A stretch of DNA of 64,000 nt from DATDIC01 sp963764525 (GTDB lineage Bacteria; Pseudomonadota; Alphaproteobacteria; Acetobacterales; Acetobacteraceae). A program made the position numbers and the translations under genes. The notes under the pieces are model-generated. The model was given only the letters and a program-made list of their open reading frames with translations, was not told the origin of the DNA and searched no databases. Below, piece after piece: positions 19,540-30,482 of the stretch (position 1 is the first letter of the stretch; every line of letters begins with the position of its first letter). Where the stretch lies: contig CAVXTC010000026.1 in NCBI GenBank assembly GCA_963764525.1, positions 97,263-161,262 of the forward strand. Reading direction: 5' to 3'.

Positions 19540-21381
19540 ATGCCACGCGCCCCTTTTCCGGGTCGCGCGATCGCCGTGCTGGTCATCGCTTCGGCGATCA
19601 CGATGACCGGACCGGCGCCCCGCGCAGCCGACCCTCAACCTTACACGGTCACCATCGGCAAGACCGGCAACAGCGCTCTGGACGCCGCCCTGACCGGCTC
19701 GTCCGACCTGGTGTCTTTGCGGCAGACCGCCCCGGTCGGTCCGTTCGCCCTGGTTGCCCGGGCACGCAACGACCGGAGGCGCTTTCTCACTGCGCTGCAA
19801 AGCTTCGGCTATTTCAAAGGCGCATCCGACATCCGGATCGATAACCGTCCGATCGATGACCCGTCGCTGGTGAACCTGCTCGAGCAGGTACCCGCGAACC
19901 CTCCGGCGAAGGTTACCGTCACTTTCGCTCCCGGCCCGCAATTCCACATCGGGACGGTCATGTTGCAGGGGCCGGTTCCGCCTGTCGCGGCGGCAAAACT
20001 TGGCCTCAGCGCCGGGGCGCCCGCCGTCGCCGGCGACGTGCTGGCCGCACGGCAGCGGCTGCTGACCGAGCTTCGCAACGAGGGCTATGCGCTCGCCACC
20101 GTGGAGCTGGAGCCTGCAACGGTCCACCCGCACGACCAATCGATGGACGTGACATACAAGGTCAGCACTGGGCCGCGCGTCGATATCGGACCGATCGCGT
20201 TTCAGGGCCTGAAGGGCGTCAACGCGTCCTTCGTCCGCCGCCGCCTGACCCTGCGGCCCGGCGAGCAGTTCAGCCCGGTCTCAATCGAAGCGGCGCGGGC
20301 CGACCTCGCCGCACTGCCGGTGTTTTCTTATGTCCACGCACAGCCTGCCACGCAGCTCGATCCGCAAGGCCGGCTGCCGGTAACCTTCGATTTCGCCGAG
20401 CGCCCGGTGCATGCGGTCGATTTCGGGGCGTCCTATTCGACCGATCTTGGCGTCGGACTGACCGCCGGCTGGCATCACCGCAACCTGTTCGGCAACGCCG
20501 AGCAGCTCAATCTGACCGCAGCCTTTCAGGGCGGCGGCAATTCGGAACTGCACCCTGGATACAAGGTGAACGCGCAATTCATCAAGCCGGACTTCCTGGC
20601 GCGCGATCAGTCGCTTGAAATGAATGTCGGGGCGGTAGATCAGAGTCTGCTGCCATACACGCAGAAGGCCCTGATGCAGTCGGTGCTGCTCTCCCGCAAA
20701 CTTTCGCCGCAATGGACGGTGGGCTATGGGGTCGGCGGCGAGGAAGAGCGGATTACTCAAGAAGGCGTCACCAGCCGATTCAACCTGCTGAGCCTGCCGT
20801 TGACCGCGCGCTTCGACGACACCGATAACCTGCTGAACCCGACGCGCGGCATCCGAGCCGCGCTGACCCTCACGCCGACCCAGTCGCTGACTGGCAAGCA
20901 CACGACTTTCGTTATCGCGCAACTCGCCGGATCCACCTATTTCGATCTCAGCGGGAGCGGCCGTAGCGTGGTGGCGTTGCGCGGTCTGGTCGGGGATGCG
21001 TTCGGCGCCGACCAGTTCAGCCTGCCACCCGATCTGCGCTTCTATGCCGGGGGCAGCGGAACGGTGCGGGGCTATCGGTATCAGTCGGTCGGCCCGCAAT
21101 TTCCCGACGGCACGCCGATCGGCGGCACGCAGATCACCGCCGGTGGCATCGAGTTTCGTCAGCGCATCCTGCAGAACTGGGGCTTCACCGTGTTCACTGA
21201 CGCCGCCGAGGTGACCGCCCACAACGCCGATTTTCCAACCAAATACGGCGTCGGGGCCGGCGTCGGGGTGCTTTACTTCACATCGATCGGGCCGCTGCGG
21301 GCGCAGGTGGCATTGCCGGCCGTCAAGCTGCCGAACAGCGGGAACTTCGAGCTGTATGTCGGGATCGGACAGGCCTTCTGA
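19540..21381 (+). CDS. tamA: TamA, outer-membrane BamA-family translocation/assembly protein
   Basis: A signal peptide (ending about PAPRAADP) is followed by POTRA-like repeats: FLTALQSFGYFKG; LLTELRNEGYALATVEL; IAFQGLKGVNASFVRRRL; and a 16-strand beta-barrel domain (bacterial surface antigen) with GAGVGVLYFTSIGPLRAQVA and a terminal aromatic residue (GIGQAF). With TamB it helps insert outer-membrane proteins and move lipids. I prefer ATG 19540 to the in-frame GTG 19522 because it begins the signal peptide. The TGA overlaps the tamB ATG. Confidence 0.93.
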   Translation: MPRAPFPGRAIAVLVIASAITMTGPAPRAADPQPYTVTIGKTGNSALDAALTGSSDLVSLRQTAPVGPFALVARARNDRRRFLTALQSFGYFKGASDIRIDNRPIDDPSLVNLLEQVPANPPAKVTVTFAPGPQFHIGTVMLQGPVPPVAAAKLGLSAGAPAVAGDVLAARQRLLTELRNEGYALATVELEPATVHPHDQSMDVTYKVSTGPRVDIGPIAFQGLKGVNASFVRRRLTLRPGEQFSPVSIEAARADLAALPVFSYVHAQPATQLDPQGRLPVTFDFAERPVHAVDFGASYSTDLGVGLTAGWHHRNLFGNAEQLNLTAAFQGGGNSELHPGYKVNAQFIKPDFLARDQSLEMNVGAVDQSLLPYTQKALMQSVLLSRKLSPQWTVGYGVGGEEERITQEGVTSRFNLLSLPLTARFDDTDNLLNPTRGIRAALTLTPTQSLTGKHTTFVIAQLAGSTYFDLSGSGRSVVALRGLVGDAFGADQFSLPPDLRFYAGGSGTVRGYRYQSVGPQFPDGTPIGGTQITAGGIEFRQRILQNWGFTVFTDAAEVTAHNADFPTKYGVGAGVGVLYFTSIGPLRAQVALPAVKLPNSGNFELYVGIGQAF

Positions 21382-24300
21382 TGCGCCGCTGGCTCCTTGC
21401 CCTCGTGCTTCTGATGGCCGGCTGCGGCGGCGCTCAGGCTTCAATTCTGGACCGCCTGCTGTCCTGGGGCAGCAGCTCGGTCGAGACGAAGGGGCTGGCG
21501 ATCCACTGGGGTGGTGAACTGACCGCCGACCAGGTCGCCCTGCGCGATCCCGCCGGCACCTACGCGACGCTGGATGACGTCACGGTCCAGTGGTCGCCCC
21601 TGAAACTGATCCACGGCGAGATCGACGTCAGGCTGCTGCTCGCCAAAACCGCCTCGGTGTTGCGGCTGCCCCGGAGTTCTTCCTCCGGCGGATCGAGCCT
21701 GCCGAAGAAGATCGCAGTAAAGAAGCTGGAACTCGACCGGCTGGAGATCGCAGCTGCGATTGCCGGCACGGCTATTACGTTGAAGGTGCAGGGGTCCGGC
21801 CAGACCACCGCGGCGGATCAGGCCGAAGCGACACTGGATGCCGAGAGCATCGACGGCGGCAGCCTCTATGACCTGAAGGGAAGCATCGATCCGGCCGGCA
21901 TCCATGCGCAACTTGCCGTTAAGGAGGCGGCGGGCGGCTTGCTCGCCAACCTTGCCGGGCTGCCAAATCTGGGGGCGGTTTCGATCGACGCCTCCATGCG
22001 CAGGGGCCGCGCAGCGATCTTGCCACGCAACTCGCCGTGAATGCCGGCAATCTGCAAGCGAACGCGAAGCGGTCAGGTGGACCTGGATGGCAGCACGCTC
22101 GCGCTGACCGTTTCTGCCACCGCCCCGGCCATGGCCCCGCGGCCTGACTTGTCGTGGGAATCGATCGCGCTATCGGCGAATGTGAAGGGGCGGTTCACCA
22201 GCCCCGATGCCGCCGGCTCGCTGACAATAGAGGGCCTCGCCGCAGCCGGTGCCAAGATCCGGCGAATTGCGCTTCAGCTTTCCGGCAACAAGGGGCAGGC
22301 ACGTCTGAGCGGAGAGCTTGACGGCGTGGTGGTTCCTGGCGCGCAGCCGGACCTGCTGGCTGGCGCGCCGGTGGTTGTGACCGCCGATGCCCGGTTGGAT
22401 GCACCCGATCGTCCGGTGAGCTTCAGCCTGCATCACCCGATGATCGATGCCGATGGCACCATTCGGACAGCAGGTGTGGAGCAGGCGGATATCCGGCTAA
22501 GCGTGCCGCAACTCGGCCCGGTTGCCGCTGCCGTGGGCGTTGATCTTCAGGGCAATCTTGGGCTTGCCCTTAACGCGACACGCCAGGCCGGCACGACGCA
22601 GGTCTCTCTGAATGGCACGCTGGGGATCACCGGCGGCAGGGCGCCGGCCCCTGCGCTGGTCGGGCCGTCGGCGCGGATCGCCCTGGCAGGGACGGTGTCC
22701 GGAGAAACGATCTCGCTGACCCGGTTGGCCGTCGATGCACAAGATGTTTCATTTGCCGCGAACGGAACCGTTTCGCCGAAGAAGACCGACCTTGGCTGGT
22801 CGATGACCCTGGCGAGCATCGCAGCGATCGACCCGAGGCTCGACGGTGCGCTGCGGGCGCAAGGGCATGTCACCGGGGCGGAGCAGGCCCTGTCGCTCGC
22901 GGCCGACCTGACCGGCAGTGTCAACGCGAAAGGCCAGACATCGGGTCCGTTCACCGCGCATCTGGACGCGCAGGGCCTGCCGAATGCGCCGCGCGGCCAG
23001 CTTACCGCCCAGGGCTCGTTGCTCGGCTCGCCGTTACAGCTCTCCATCGCGGGGGAGAAACAGACGGATGGCGCGGTGCAGCTGTCCATCGGAAAAGCCA
23101 ACTGGAAGAGCGCATCGGCACAGGGCGACCTTCTCCTGCCACCGGCGGCGGCCCTGCCGGTCGGCAATCTTCGTTTTACAGTGCAGGCATTGTCCGATTT
23201 CGGCCCGCTGATCGGGCGATCGCTGACCGGCAGCGCAAACGGCAGCCTCGACGCCACGGCAACCAGCGCTGTGCTGAGCGTTGCCGCGCACGGCGCCGGG
23301 CTGCCGGGCATGGCCTCGATTGCCGATGCAGCGCTCAACGCCACCGTCACTGACCCGGCCACCGCACCAGTTGTGGATGGCCAACTGGTCCTGACGGGCG
23401 TTTCCGTCGGGAAGCTGGCCGGCTCGGCTCGTCTGGCGGCAAAGGGACCGGCCGACCGGATAGACCTCGACCTTGCCGCCACGCTTCCAGCCCTGAATGG
23501 AGCGACCGCCCGGCTGACCACACGGGGTATTGCCGATGTCACCGGAAAGACGCTGACGCTTGCCACCCTGAACGCAGAGTGGAAGCAGCAGACTCTGCGG
23601 CTGCTTGCGCCCGTCGCGTTTGGCTTTGCCGCCGGGATCGAGATACGCCATCTCCGCCTCGGTCTGGGCGATGCGGTCGTGCAGGCCGATGGCCGGATCG
23701 GTTCGACCCTTGATTTGACAGCAAGTGCGCGAAACCTACCGGCAAGCCTGGCCTCGCTGGTTTCGCCGGGATTTGCCGCGGCTGGAACGATATCGGCCGA
23801 CGCCAGACTCACCGGCACGCCGGGGAACCCCGGAGGCACGATTCGTGCGCAGGCTGCGGGGCTCCGGCTGAACACCCAGGCTTGGCACGATCTGCCGACA
23901 GGATCGTTGACCGCGACCGCCACGCTGGAGGGAATGGCAGCACGGATCGACGCACGTCTGACCGCCGGCTCGTCGCATATCGTGGTGTCCGGGCGTGCGC
24001 CGTTCACGACCACCGCGCCCCTCGACCTGCGTGCCAACGGGCTGATCGATCTCGCCCTCGCCGGGCCGCTGATGGCACCTCAGGGTGGCGGCGTGGCGGG
24101 TCGGGTTACGCTCGCGGCAAACGTCGCCGGCAGCATCACCCGTCCGGCCGGTGACGATCCGCGTCCAGGCCTCCGACGTGCGGTTGCTGACCGAGATCGG
24201 TCGCGCGCTGCCGCCGGCCAGCATGACCGCAACCGCGACACTGGACGGAGCCGCGGCCCGCATCGACACGCAGCGTCATTGCCGGAAAATCCCATTTGGC

Positions 24301-25646
24301 GCTGGCCGGGCGCGCACCGTTCAAAACCACCGAGCCGCTCGACCTCCGGGCCACGGGGGCCATCGATCTGGCGATGACCGACCCGCTACTGACGGCAAAC
24401 GGCGCAGCGTTTGGCGGGCACGCTTACGCTCGCTGCCGGCATTACCGGCACCGTGACGGCGCCGCGTCTGACCGGCACGGCGCAGCTCAGCGGCGGGGAC
24501 GTGCGGGACTACGTGCAGGGCATCCACCTCAGCGACGTCACCGCCCGCATGATCGCCGCCGGCGACACGCTGCGGATCGACAGCCTGACCGGTCGGGCCG
24601 GCAACGGCACCATCGCCGGCAGCGGCACCATCGGCGTGCTGGCACAGGGCATGCCGGTGAACCTGGTGATCACGGCGAAGAACGCGACGCCACTTTCCGG
24701 CGGTGTGGTGACGGCAACGGCCGACGCGAACCTTGCGATCAGTGGTCAGGCGCAAAATCGTCTGACGCTCGGCGGCACGGTGGACGTGCGGCAGGCGATA
24801 GTGCGGATTCCCTCGAAGCTGCCGACCACGGTCGCGACCATTCCGGTTCGCATTGCCGGGGCACCTCCGCCGCCCCCGCCGAAGCCGGCGCTGGCACCGG
24901 TGATTGCCATGGACCTGACGATCCGCGCGCCGGAGCAGGTGTTTCTGCGCGGACGGGGGCTGAACGCCGAACTGGGCGGGACGATCCGAATCCAGGGAAC
25001 CACGAAACAGATGCAGCCGCGCGGCGGCTTCACGCTGCGCCGCGGCACCTTCAACCTGGTCGGCAGCACGCTGACCTTCACGTCAGGCGATATCGATTTC
25101 AACGGCGGCAGCCTGACGGATCCGGCGATCCATCTCGTCGCCAACTCTTATGGCGGCGGGTCCACCGCGACTCTGACCGTGGCCGGCACGGCCAGTCATC
25201 CCAAGCTCACGCTGTCGAGCGTGCCGGAACTGCCGCAGGATCAGATCCTCGCGCAACTGCTGTTCCACACCAGCACCGGCCAGCTCAGCGCCTTCCAGCT
25301 TGCCTCGATCGCGGCCGGGTTGGCCGAGCTGTCCGGCACCACCTCCAATTTTCCGAACCCGCTGGAGAATGTGCAGAACGCGCTTGGGCTGGATCAACTG
25401 GGCATCGGCAGCAGCGCCAATGGCAGTCCGACGTTGCAGGCCGGACGCTATATCGGCCGTCGGTTCTATGTCGGCGCTCAGGAGAGCACGGGCGGCTCCG
25501 GGGCGCAGGGGAAAATCACTTACGATCTCACCAAGGGGCTGAAACTGAACGCCACGGCCGGCACAGGCGAAACCACCTCGGCGATCGGCGCGACCGGCCA
25601 GAGCACCGGCGCTAGTGTCGGCATCACCTACCAGTTCGAGTATTAG
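21381..25646 (+). CDS. tamB: TamB, translocation/assembly module inner-membrane protein, several frameshifts
   Basis: About 1420 residues. It has an N-terminal signal anchor (MRRWLLALVLLMAGCG), a very long beta-repeat body rich in Ala/Gly/Thr/Leu, and the C-terminal DUF490 domain: QPRGGFTLRRGTFNLVGSTL, FTSGDIDFNGG, ASHPKLTLSS, LPQDQILAQLLF, YIGRRFYVGAQE, ending TYQFEY. Apparent shifts: one base lost near 21997 and one gained near 22065 (the 22038 stop lies between them), then +1 near 24155, 24275 and 24405. The net change is a multiple of three. TamB spans the periplasm as a hydrophobic groove. Partner gene tamA is directly upstream with overlapping stop/start. Confidence 0.9.
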
Positions 25647-25660
25647 CAGATAGCGGGAAA

Positions 25661-25686
25661 CCGCGAGCGCACGCGGCTACTTTTTT
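25661..25686 (+). terminator. Probable rho-independent terminator after tamB
   Basis: Stem CCGCG-AGCGCA-CGCGG followed by CTAC and a run of six T, 15 bases after the tamB stop. The stem is only five pairs, so strength is uncertain. Confidence 0.55.
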
Positions 25687-25725
25687 GCCGACGGTTCTTG
25701 CAGCAATGGTGTTGTCCGCAGCCGG

Positions 25726-26708
25726 TCACGCCGAAGCAGCGATCTTCGACTCAATACGGTCCCATATCGCCCGTTCCAAATGCACGCCGTCGAATCGGGC
25801 GATCTCCTGAATGCCGGTCGGGGAGGTGACGTTGATCTCGGTCAGCCAGTCACCGATCACGTCGATGCCGACGAAGATCATGCCTTGCTCGCGCAGGGTC
25901 GGCCCGATGGCAGCACAGATCTCCCGATCGCGCCGCGTCATCTCGCGATTTCTCCGCGCGGCCGCCGACATGCATGTTGGAGCGGGCTTCGCCCTCCGCC
26001 GGTACCCGGTTGATCGCGCCCATCGCCTCGCCATCCATCAGGATGATCCGCTTATCGCCGCGGCGGACCGCCGGTTCGTAGCGCTGGAACATCAGCGGCT
26101 CGCGCGACCGGGCAAAATGCATTTCAAGCAGCGCCGCCAGGTTTTCGTCGTCCGGCTTGATGCGGAACACGCCGGCGCCGCCGTTGCCGAACAGCGGCTT
26201 CACGATGATGTCCCGGTGCTCGGCGCGGAAGTCGCGGATCGCTTCAAGGTCCCAGGTGATCATCGTGGGCGGCATCAGCTCCGGGAAATGGGTGACCAGG
26301 ATTTTCTCCGGTGCATTCCGCACCGCGGCCGGGTCGTTCACCACCAGCGTGCGCGGCTGGATGTGCTCCAGCATGTGCGTCGCGGTGATGTACGCCATGT
26401 CGAACGGCGGGTCCTGGCGCATCAGCACCACGTCCATCGTGCCGAGGTCCAACAGCGCCAACTCGCCGAACCGGTAATGCGCGCCGCGCGTGCGCTGCAC
26501 CGTGACCGGGCGCGCCCGGGCGAACAGCCGCTCCTCCCGCTTGCCGCCCTGTCGGGCGACGCCCTCGCGCAGCGACATGTGCCGCACCTCGTAATGCCAC
26601 AGTGCATGCCCGCGCGCCTGCGCCTCCAGCATCAGCGCGAAGGTCGAGTTCGGCATCGATGTTGATGCCCTCGATCGGGTCCATCTGGACCGCGACTCGC
26701 AGCGTCAT
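25726..26708 (-). CDS. gshB: Glutathione synthetase GshB, two frameshifts
   Basis: GshB ligates gamma-glutamylcysteine and glycine with ATP. Motifs: MDPIEGINIDA at the N-terminus, VLMRQDPPFDMAYI, HILVVNDPAAVRNAPEK-type sequence (TLVVNDPAAVRNAPEKI), PLFGNGGAGVFRI (ATP-grasp loop) and C-terminal FVGIDVIGDWLTEINVTSPTG. The frame shifts +1 near 26655 and again near 25960; total length modulo three is 2, which fits. Reconstructed length about 327 residues, slightly above the usual 315-320. Confidence 0.93.
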
Positions 26709-26769
26709 GAAATACTCCCGTACGGCCAGGGGCGGGGTGCCTCCTTGCGGTTGCCCCGGGCCGCTGGTT

Positions 26770-28164
26770 TTAGCGGGAGATTGCCTCCAGCGCGAGGCCG
26801 CGCGTCAGCGGGCCGAACGCGGCTATGACGACGATCACGATCAGCATGCACACCGCGATGAAGACGAACACCGCCTCCGCTCCGCCGATACCGAGAAAGA
26901 ACGCAATGGCCAGGCCCGACAGCGCCGCCGACAGCCGGCTCCAGGAATACACGAAGCCGACCGCTCGGGCTCGGATTCGGGTGGGAAACAGCTCTGCCTG
27001 GTAGTTATGGAACGAGAAGGACAGCCAATTGTTCGACAGCGTGATCAGCACGCCAAACACGATCAGCATCCCCTCGGTGGTCCCGGAAGCGAAAATCAGC
27101 CCGAACACGCCGATACCGATGGCAGCGCAGACGATCTGCCATTTCCGCTCCATCTTGTCGGCGATCAGCATGCCCAGCAATGGACCGAACGGGTTCGCGA
27201 TGGCGATGATGAACGCGTACTGAAGGCTCTGGGTGACATGGACGCCCTTGGCGATCAGCAAGGTCGGCACCCAGGCAGCGAAGCCGTAGTAGCCGTATGT
27301 CTGGAAGAAGTTGAAGATGGACATGACCGTCGCCCGCCCGCCGTACGGCGGCTGCCAAATCTCGCCGAACGTGCCCTCGCCCTCCTCCTCGATTGCCGGG
27401 CCGATTGGGGGCAACGGACCGCTTTCTGCCGTCACCTTGGCCTCGATCGCGCTGACCACCGCCTCGGCCTCGACCAGGCGGCCGTGACGGACGAGCCAGC
27501 GCGGCGATTCCGGCAGACCGAGCCGCAGCCACCACACGAAAACCGCCCCGACCGAGCCGATGATCACCACCCAGCGCCAGCCCTCGAACCCGTTCGCGCC
27601 GGTTGGCACGAGCCGCCATGCGAGGAACGCAACGATCGGCACCGCGCAGAAACTGACGAACTGGCTGAACGCGAACGCACGGCCGCGCTCGTGCCGGGGA
27701 ATCAGCTCGGAGATATAGGTATCGATTGTCACCAACTCGATGCCGATGCCGATGCCGGCGATGAACCGCCAGATATCCAGCCAGAAGCCAGAGGTGCTGA
27801 ACGCCATAATGAAGGTGAAGATCGAATACCAGATCAGCGAGAAAGTGAAGATCGTGCGCCGTCCGTAGGCATCGGCAACCCAGCCGAAGGCGATCGTGCC
27901 CACGAACAGACCGGCGAACAGCGCGAACACGAACGTCCCGGCCCCCTCGACATGCAGCCCGCTCAATGCGCTGAACGCACCGAGCGACTCGGGCTTGAAC
28001 ATGCCCGCCAGGTTCAGACCAGGCACGATGTAGGCGGTGAGGAACAAGTCATACAGCTCGAAGCAGGCACCGAGCGATATCAGCGTGATCAGGCGCCACA
28101 CGTGCCGGCTGGTGGGAAGCCGATCGAGTCGCGCCGCCAGGTCCGCGGCCGGAGTGTTGGGCAT
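26770..28164 (-). CDS. MFS transporter, sugar/metabolite:H+ symporter type
   Basis: An intact 464-residue protein with about 12 membrane segments. Signature loops are GWVADAYGRRTIF (loop 2-3), ELIPRHERGRAFA and LGLPESPRWLVRHGR, which place it in the sugar-porter-like branch of the MFS (PESPRWL motif), and AELFPTRIRARAVGF near helix 10-11. Substrate cannot be assigned. It is divergent from hslV and shows no frameshift although surrounded by disturbed genes. Confidence 0.9.
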   Translation of the reverse strand: MPNTPAADLAARLDRLPTSRHVWRLITLISLGACFELYDLFLTAYIVPGLNLAGMFKPESLGAFSALSGLHVEGAGTFVFALFAGLFVGTIAFGWVADAYGRRTIFTFSLIWYSIFTFIMAFSTSGFWLDIWRFIAGIGIGIELVTIDTYISELIPRHERGRAFAFSQFVSFCAVPIVAFLAWRLVPTGANGFEGWRWVVIIGSVGAVFVWWLRLGLPESPRWLVRHGRLVEAEAVVSAIEAKVTAESGPLPPIGPAIEEEGEGTFGEIWQPPYGGRATVMSIFNFFQTYGYYGFAAWVPTLLIAKGVHVTQSLQYAFIIAIANPFGPLLGMLIADKMERKWQIVCAAIGIGVFGLIFASGTTEGMLIVFGVLITLSNNWLSFSFHNYQAELFPTRIRARAVGFVYSWSRLSAALSGLAIAFFLGIGGAEAVFVFIAVCMLIVIVVIAAFGPLTRGLALEAISR

Positions 28165-28258
28165 TCACTGATCCCCCCGATGCCTGCCGCCACACGATCC
28201 GGCGGCCGGTTATTCCGGGTATGCAGACCAGCGCTTCGCGTCGCGTCAAGTGCAAGTC

Positions 28259-28287
28259 CTTGTTGATTCGCGTCCGACGCGCCATCT
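28259..28287 (+). promoter_or_regulatory. Candidate heat-shock (RpoH) promoter of hslVU
   Basis: CTTG at 28259-28262 and CCATCT at 28282-28287, 19 bases apart, match the CTTG...CCATnT layout of alphaproteobacterial RpoH promoters, and hslVU is a typical RpoH target. The -10 lies only ten bases before the hslV ATG, so the transcript would be nearly leaderless; no Shine-Dalgarno is seen. Inferred from spacing and motif only. Confidence 0.4.
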
Positions 28288-28296
28288 GGCGCACAA

Positions 28297-28863
28297 ATGC
28301 AACACACACCCTTCACTCTGCCCGATCCGGTGGGCTGGCACGGGACGACGATCCTGTGCGTCCGCCGTGACGGGCACGTGGCCATGGCCGGGGACGGCCA
28401 GGTCAGCCTTGGACAGACCGTCATCAAGGGCAACGCGCGCAAGGTGCGGCGGATCGGCCCGTCGGGGTCGATCCTCGCCGGCTTTGCCGGGGCGACGGCG
28501 GATGCGTTCACCCTGCTGGAGCGGCTGGAATCCAAGCTGGAGCGATTCCCCAGCCAGCTCGAACGCGCCTGCGTGGAGCTGGCGAAGGATTGGCGCACCG
28601 ACCGCTATCTGCGGCGGCTGGAAGCGATGATGGCGGTCGCCGACAAGGACCGCAGCTTCACGCTGACCGGCAATGGCGACGTGCTGGAGCCGGAAGACGG
28701 CGTCATCGCCATCGGATCCGGCGGCAACTACGCCCTCGCCGCGGCGCGCGCGTTGCTGAGCGTGGACGGGATGTCCGCCGAAGCGATCGCCCGGCGCGCC
28801 ATGCAGATCGCCGCCGAGATCTGCGTCTATACCAACGACAAGGTCATCATCGAGACAATCTGA
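28297..28863 (+). CDS. hslV: ATP-dependent protease subunit HslV (ClpQ)
   Basis: A 188-residue proteasome-like peptidase. The catalytic Thr is the first T of WHGTTILCVRRDG, exposed after removal of the propeptide. Also seen: VAMAGDGQVSLGQTVIKGNARKVR, GFAGATADAFTLLERLE and IGSGGNYALAAARAL. It assembles as a double hexamer capped by HslU. It starts at ATG 28297 without a visible ribosome-binding site. Stop TGA overlaps the hslU ATG (TGATG). Confidence 0.97.
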   Translation: MQHTPFTLPDPVGWHGTTILCVRRDGHVAMAGDGQVSLGQTVIKGNARKVRRIGPSGSILAGFAGATADAFTLLERLESKLERFPSQLERACVELAKDWRTDRYLRRLEAMMAVADKDRSFTLTGNGDVLEPEDGVIAIGSGGNYALAAARALLSVDGMSAEAIARRAMQIAAEICVYTNDKVIIETI

Positions 28864-30186
28864 TGGAAATTCCGACCTATTCCCCGCGGGAGATCGTCTC
28901 CGAGCTCGACCGCTTCATCGTCGGCCAGGACGACGCCAAGCGCGCCGTGGCCGTCGCGCTGCGCAACCGCTGGCGCCGCCACCGCCTGCCGGAAGTGATG
29001 CGTGAAGAAGTGGTGCCGAAGAACATCCTGATGATCGGCCCTACCGGCTGCGGCAAGACGGAGATTGCCCGCCGTCTGGCCAAGCTGGCTCAGGCGCCGT
29101 TCCTGAAGGTGGAAGCCACCAAGTTCACCGAAGTGGGTTATGTCGGCCGCGATGTCGAAAGCATCGTGCGCGACCTGGTCGAGGCCAGCCTTGTGATGCT
29201 GCGCGACGCCTCCCGCAAGGAAGTGCAGGCGAAAGCGGAGCTGGCGGCAGAAGAGCGATTGATCACCGCCCTGGTCGGCGAAGGAGCCGCGGCCGACACG
29301 CGCTCGAAGTTTCGCCGCATGCTGCGCCACGGTGAGTTCGAGCAGAAGGAAATCGAGATCGCGATCACCGAGCCGCCGTCCGGCATGCCGATCGGCCAGC
29401 TCGATATCCCCGGCATGCCGCCCGGCCAGATGATCAACCTGGGCGAGATGATGAAGGGCATGTTCGGGCGCCCGCCGCAGCAGCGCCGGCTGACGGTGGC
29501 CGCCGCCCGCCAGGCGCTGGAGCGCGAAGAAGCCGACCGGCTGCTCGACAACGACCGGCTGGCCAAGGACGCGGTGGCGCACGCCGAGAACAACGGCATC
29601 GTGTTCATCGACGAGATCGACAAGATCTGCGCCCGCACGACCGAGGGCGGATTCCGCGGCGGCGACGTCTCGCGTGAGGGCGTGCAGCGCGATCTGCTGC
29701 CGCTGATCGAGGGCACCACGGTGAACACGAAATACGGGCCGGTGAAGACCGACCACGTGCTGTTCATCGCCTCCGGCGCATTCCATCTGGCCAAGCCGTC
29801 GGACTTGCTGCCGGAGCTGCAAGGGCGCCTGCCCATCCGCGTTGAGCTGGCGCCGCTGTCGCGCGACGACCTGCGACGCATCCTGACCGAACCGGAACAC
29901 TCTCTGGTGAAACAGTATGCCGCTCTGCTGGGCACGGAATCGGTGACGTTTGGAGTTTACCGACGACGCGGTCGATGCCCTTGCGGAACTTGCGGCCGAC
30001 ATCAACGACCGGGTCGAGAATATCGGCGCCCGCCGCCTGCACACGGTGCTGGAACGGCTGCTGGACGACATCAGCTTCACCGCCACCGACCGAGCCGGCG
30101 AGACGATCGTTGTTGACGCTGCCTACGTGAACGAGCGGGTGGCGCCGTTGGCGCAGAAGGGGGATCTGAGCCGGTTTATTCTGTGA
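28863..30186 (+). CDS. hslU: ATP-dependent protease ATPase subunit HslU (ClpY), frameshifted
   Basis: AAA+ unfoldase partner of HslV. It begins MEIPTYSPREIVSELDRFIVGQ, with Walker A IGPTGCGKTEIA, TEVGYVGRDVESIVRDL, Walker B GIVFIDEIDKI and ELQGRLPIRVEL. The frame shifts +1 near 29950 (acgtttggag), after LLGTESVT, and the C-terminus continues EFTDDAVDALAELAADIN to KGDLSRFIL, the conserved HslU tail. Length 441 residues once corrected, as expected. Confidence 0.96.
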
Positions 30187-30209
30187 CCGGCCGGTTCCGA
30201 GGCTCTGGC

Positions 30210-30239
30210 TTGCCTCCACGTTCGGACATGTGTTAGAAC
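30210..30239 (+). promoter_or_regulatory. Promoter and imperfect palindrome before the toxin-antitoxin pair
   Basis: TTGCCT (30210-30215), 17 bases, then TTAGAA (30233-30238) resembles a sigma-70 promoter. Over the -10, bases 30220-30239 form an imperfect palindrome (GTTC...ACATGT...GAAC, 14 of 20 positions symmetric). This is a plausible operator for autoregulation by the AbrB-type antitoxin. GGAGG follows 8-12 bases before the ATG. Confidence 0.4.
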
Positions 30240-30257
30240 ATCGGCCGGAGGTGGGTC

Positions 30258-30482
30258 ATGGCTGAGTTGAAGCTGATCGGGATCGGCAATTCGGTGGGCG
30301 TTGTGCTGCCAAAGGAGCTGCTGATGAAGCTCGGTCTGCAAAAGGGCGATATCCTCAATGCGATCGAAATGCCTGACGGCGTTCGCCTGACTGCGGCCAA
30401 TGCAGAGTTCGAGGCACAGATGACGGTGGCCCGCCGGATCATGAAGGAACGCCGAGCCGTCCTGCGCGAACTCGCGAAGTGA
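30258..30482 (+). CDS. AbrB/MazE-family antitoxin
   Basis: A 74-residue protein whose first 50 residues form a swapped-hairpin AbrB/MazE DNA-binding domain: LIGIGNSVGVVLPKELLMKLGLQKGDIL. The basic C-terminus (ARRIMKERRAVLRELAK) would contact the toxin. It directly precedes a Doc-type toxin, with stop and start overlapping as GTGA. It should bind both the toxin and its own promoter. Confidence 0.88.
   Translation: MAELKLIGIGNSVGVVLPKELLMKLGLQKGDILNAIEMPDGVRLTAANAEFEAQMTVARRIMKERRAVLRELAK

Noticed and set aside
26602..28266. Plus-strand open frame of 554 codons rich in Arg/Asp/His
   Set aside because: Antisense to the intact MFS transporter and gshB; composition typical of shadow frames.
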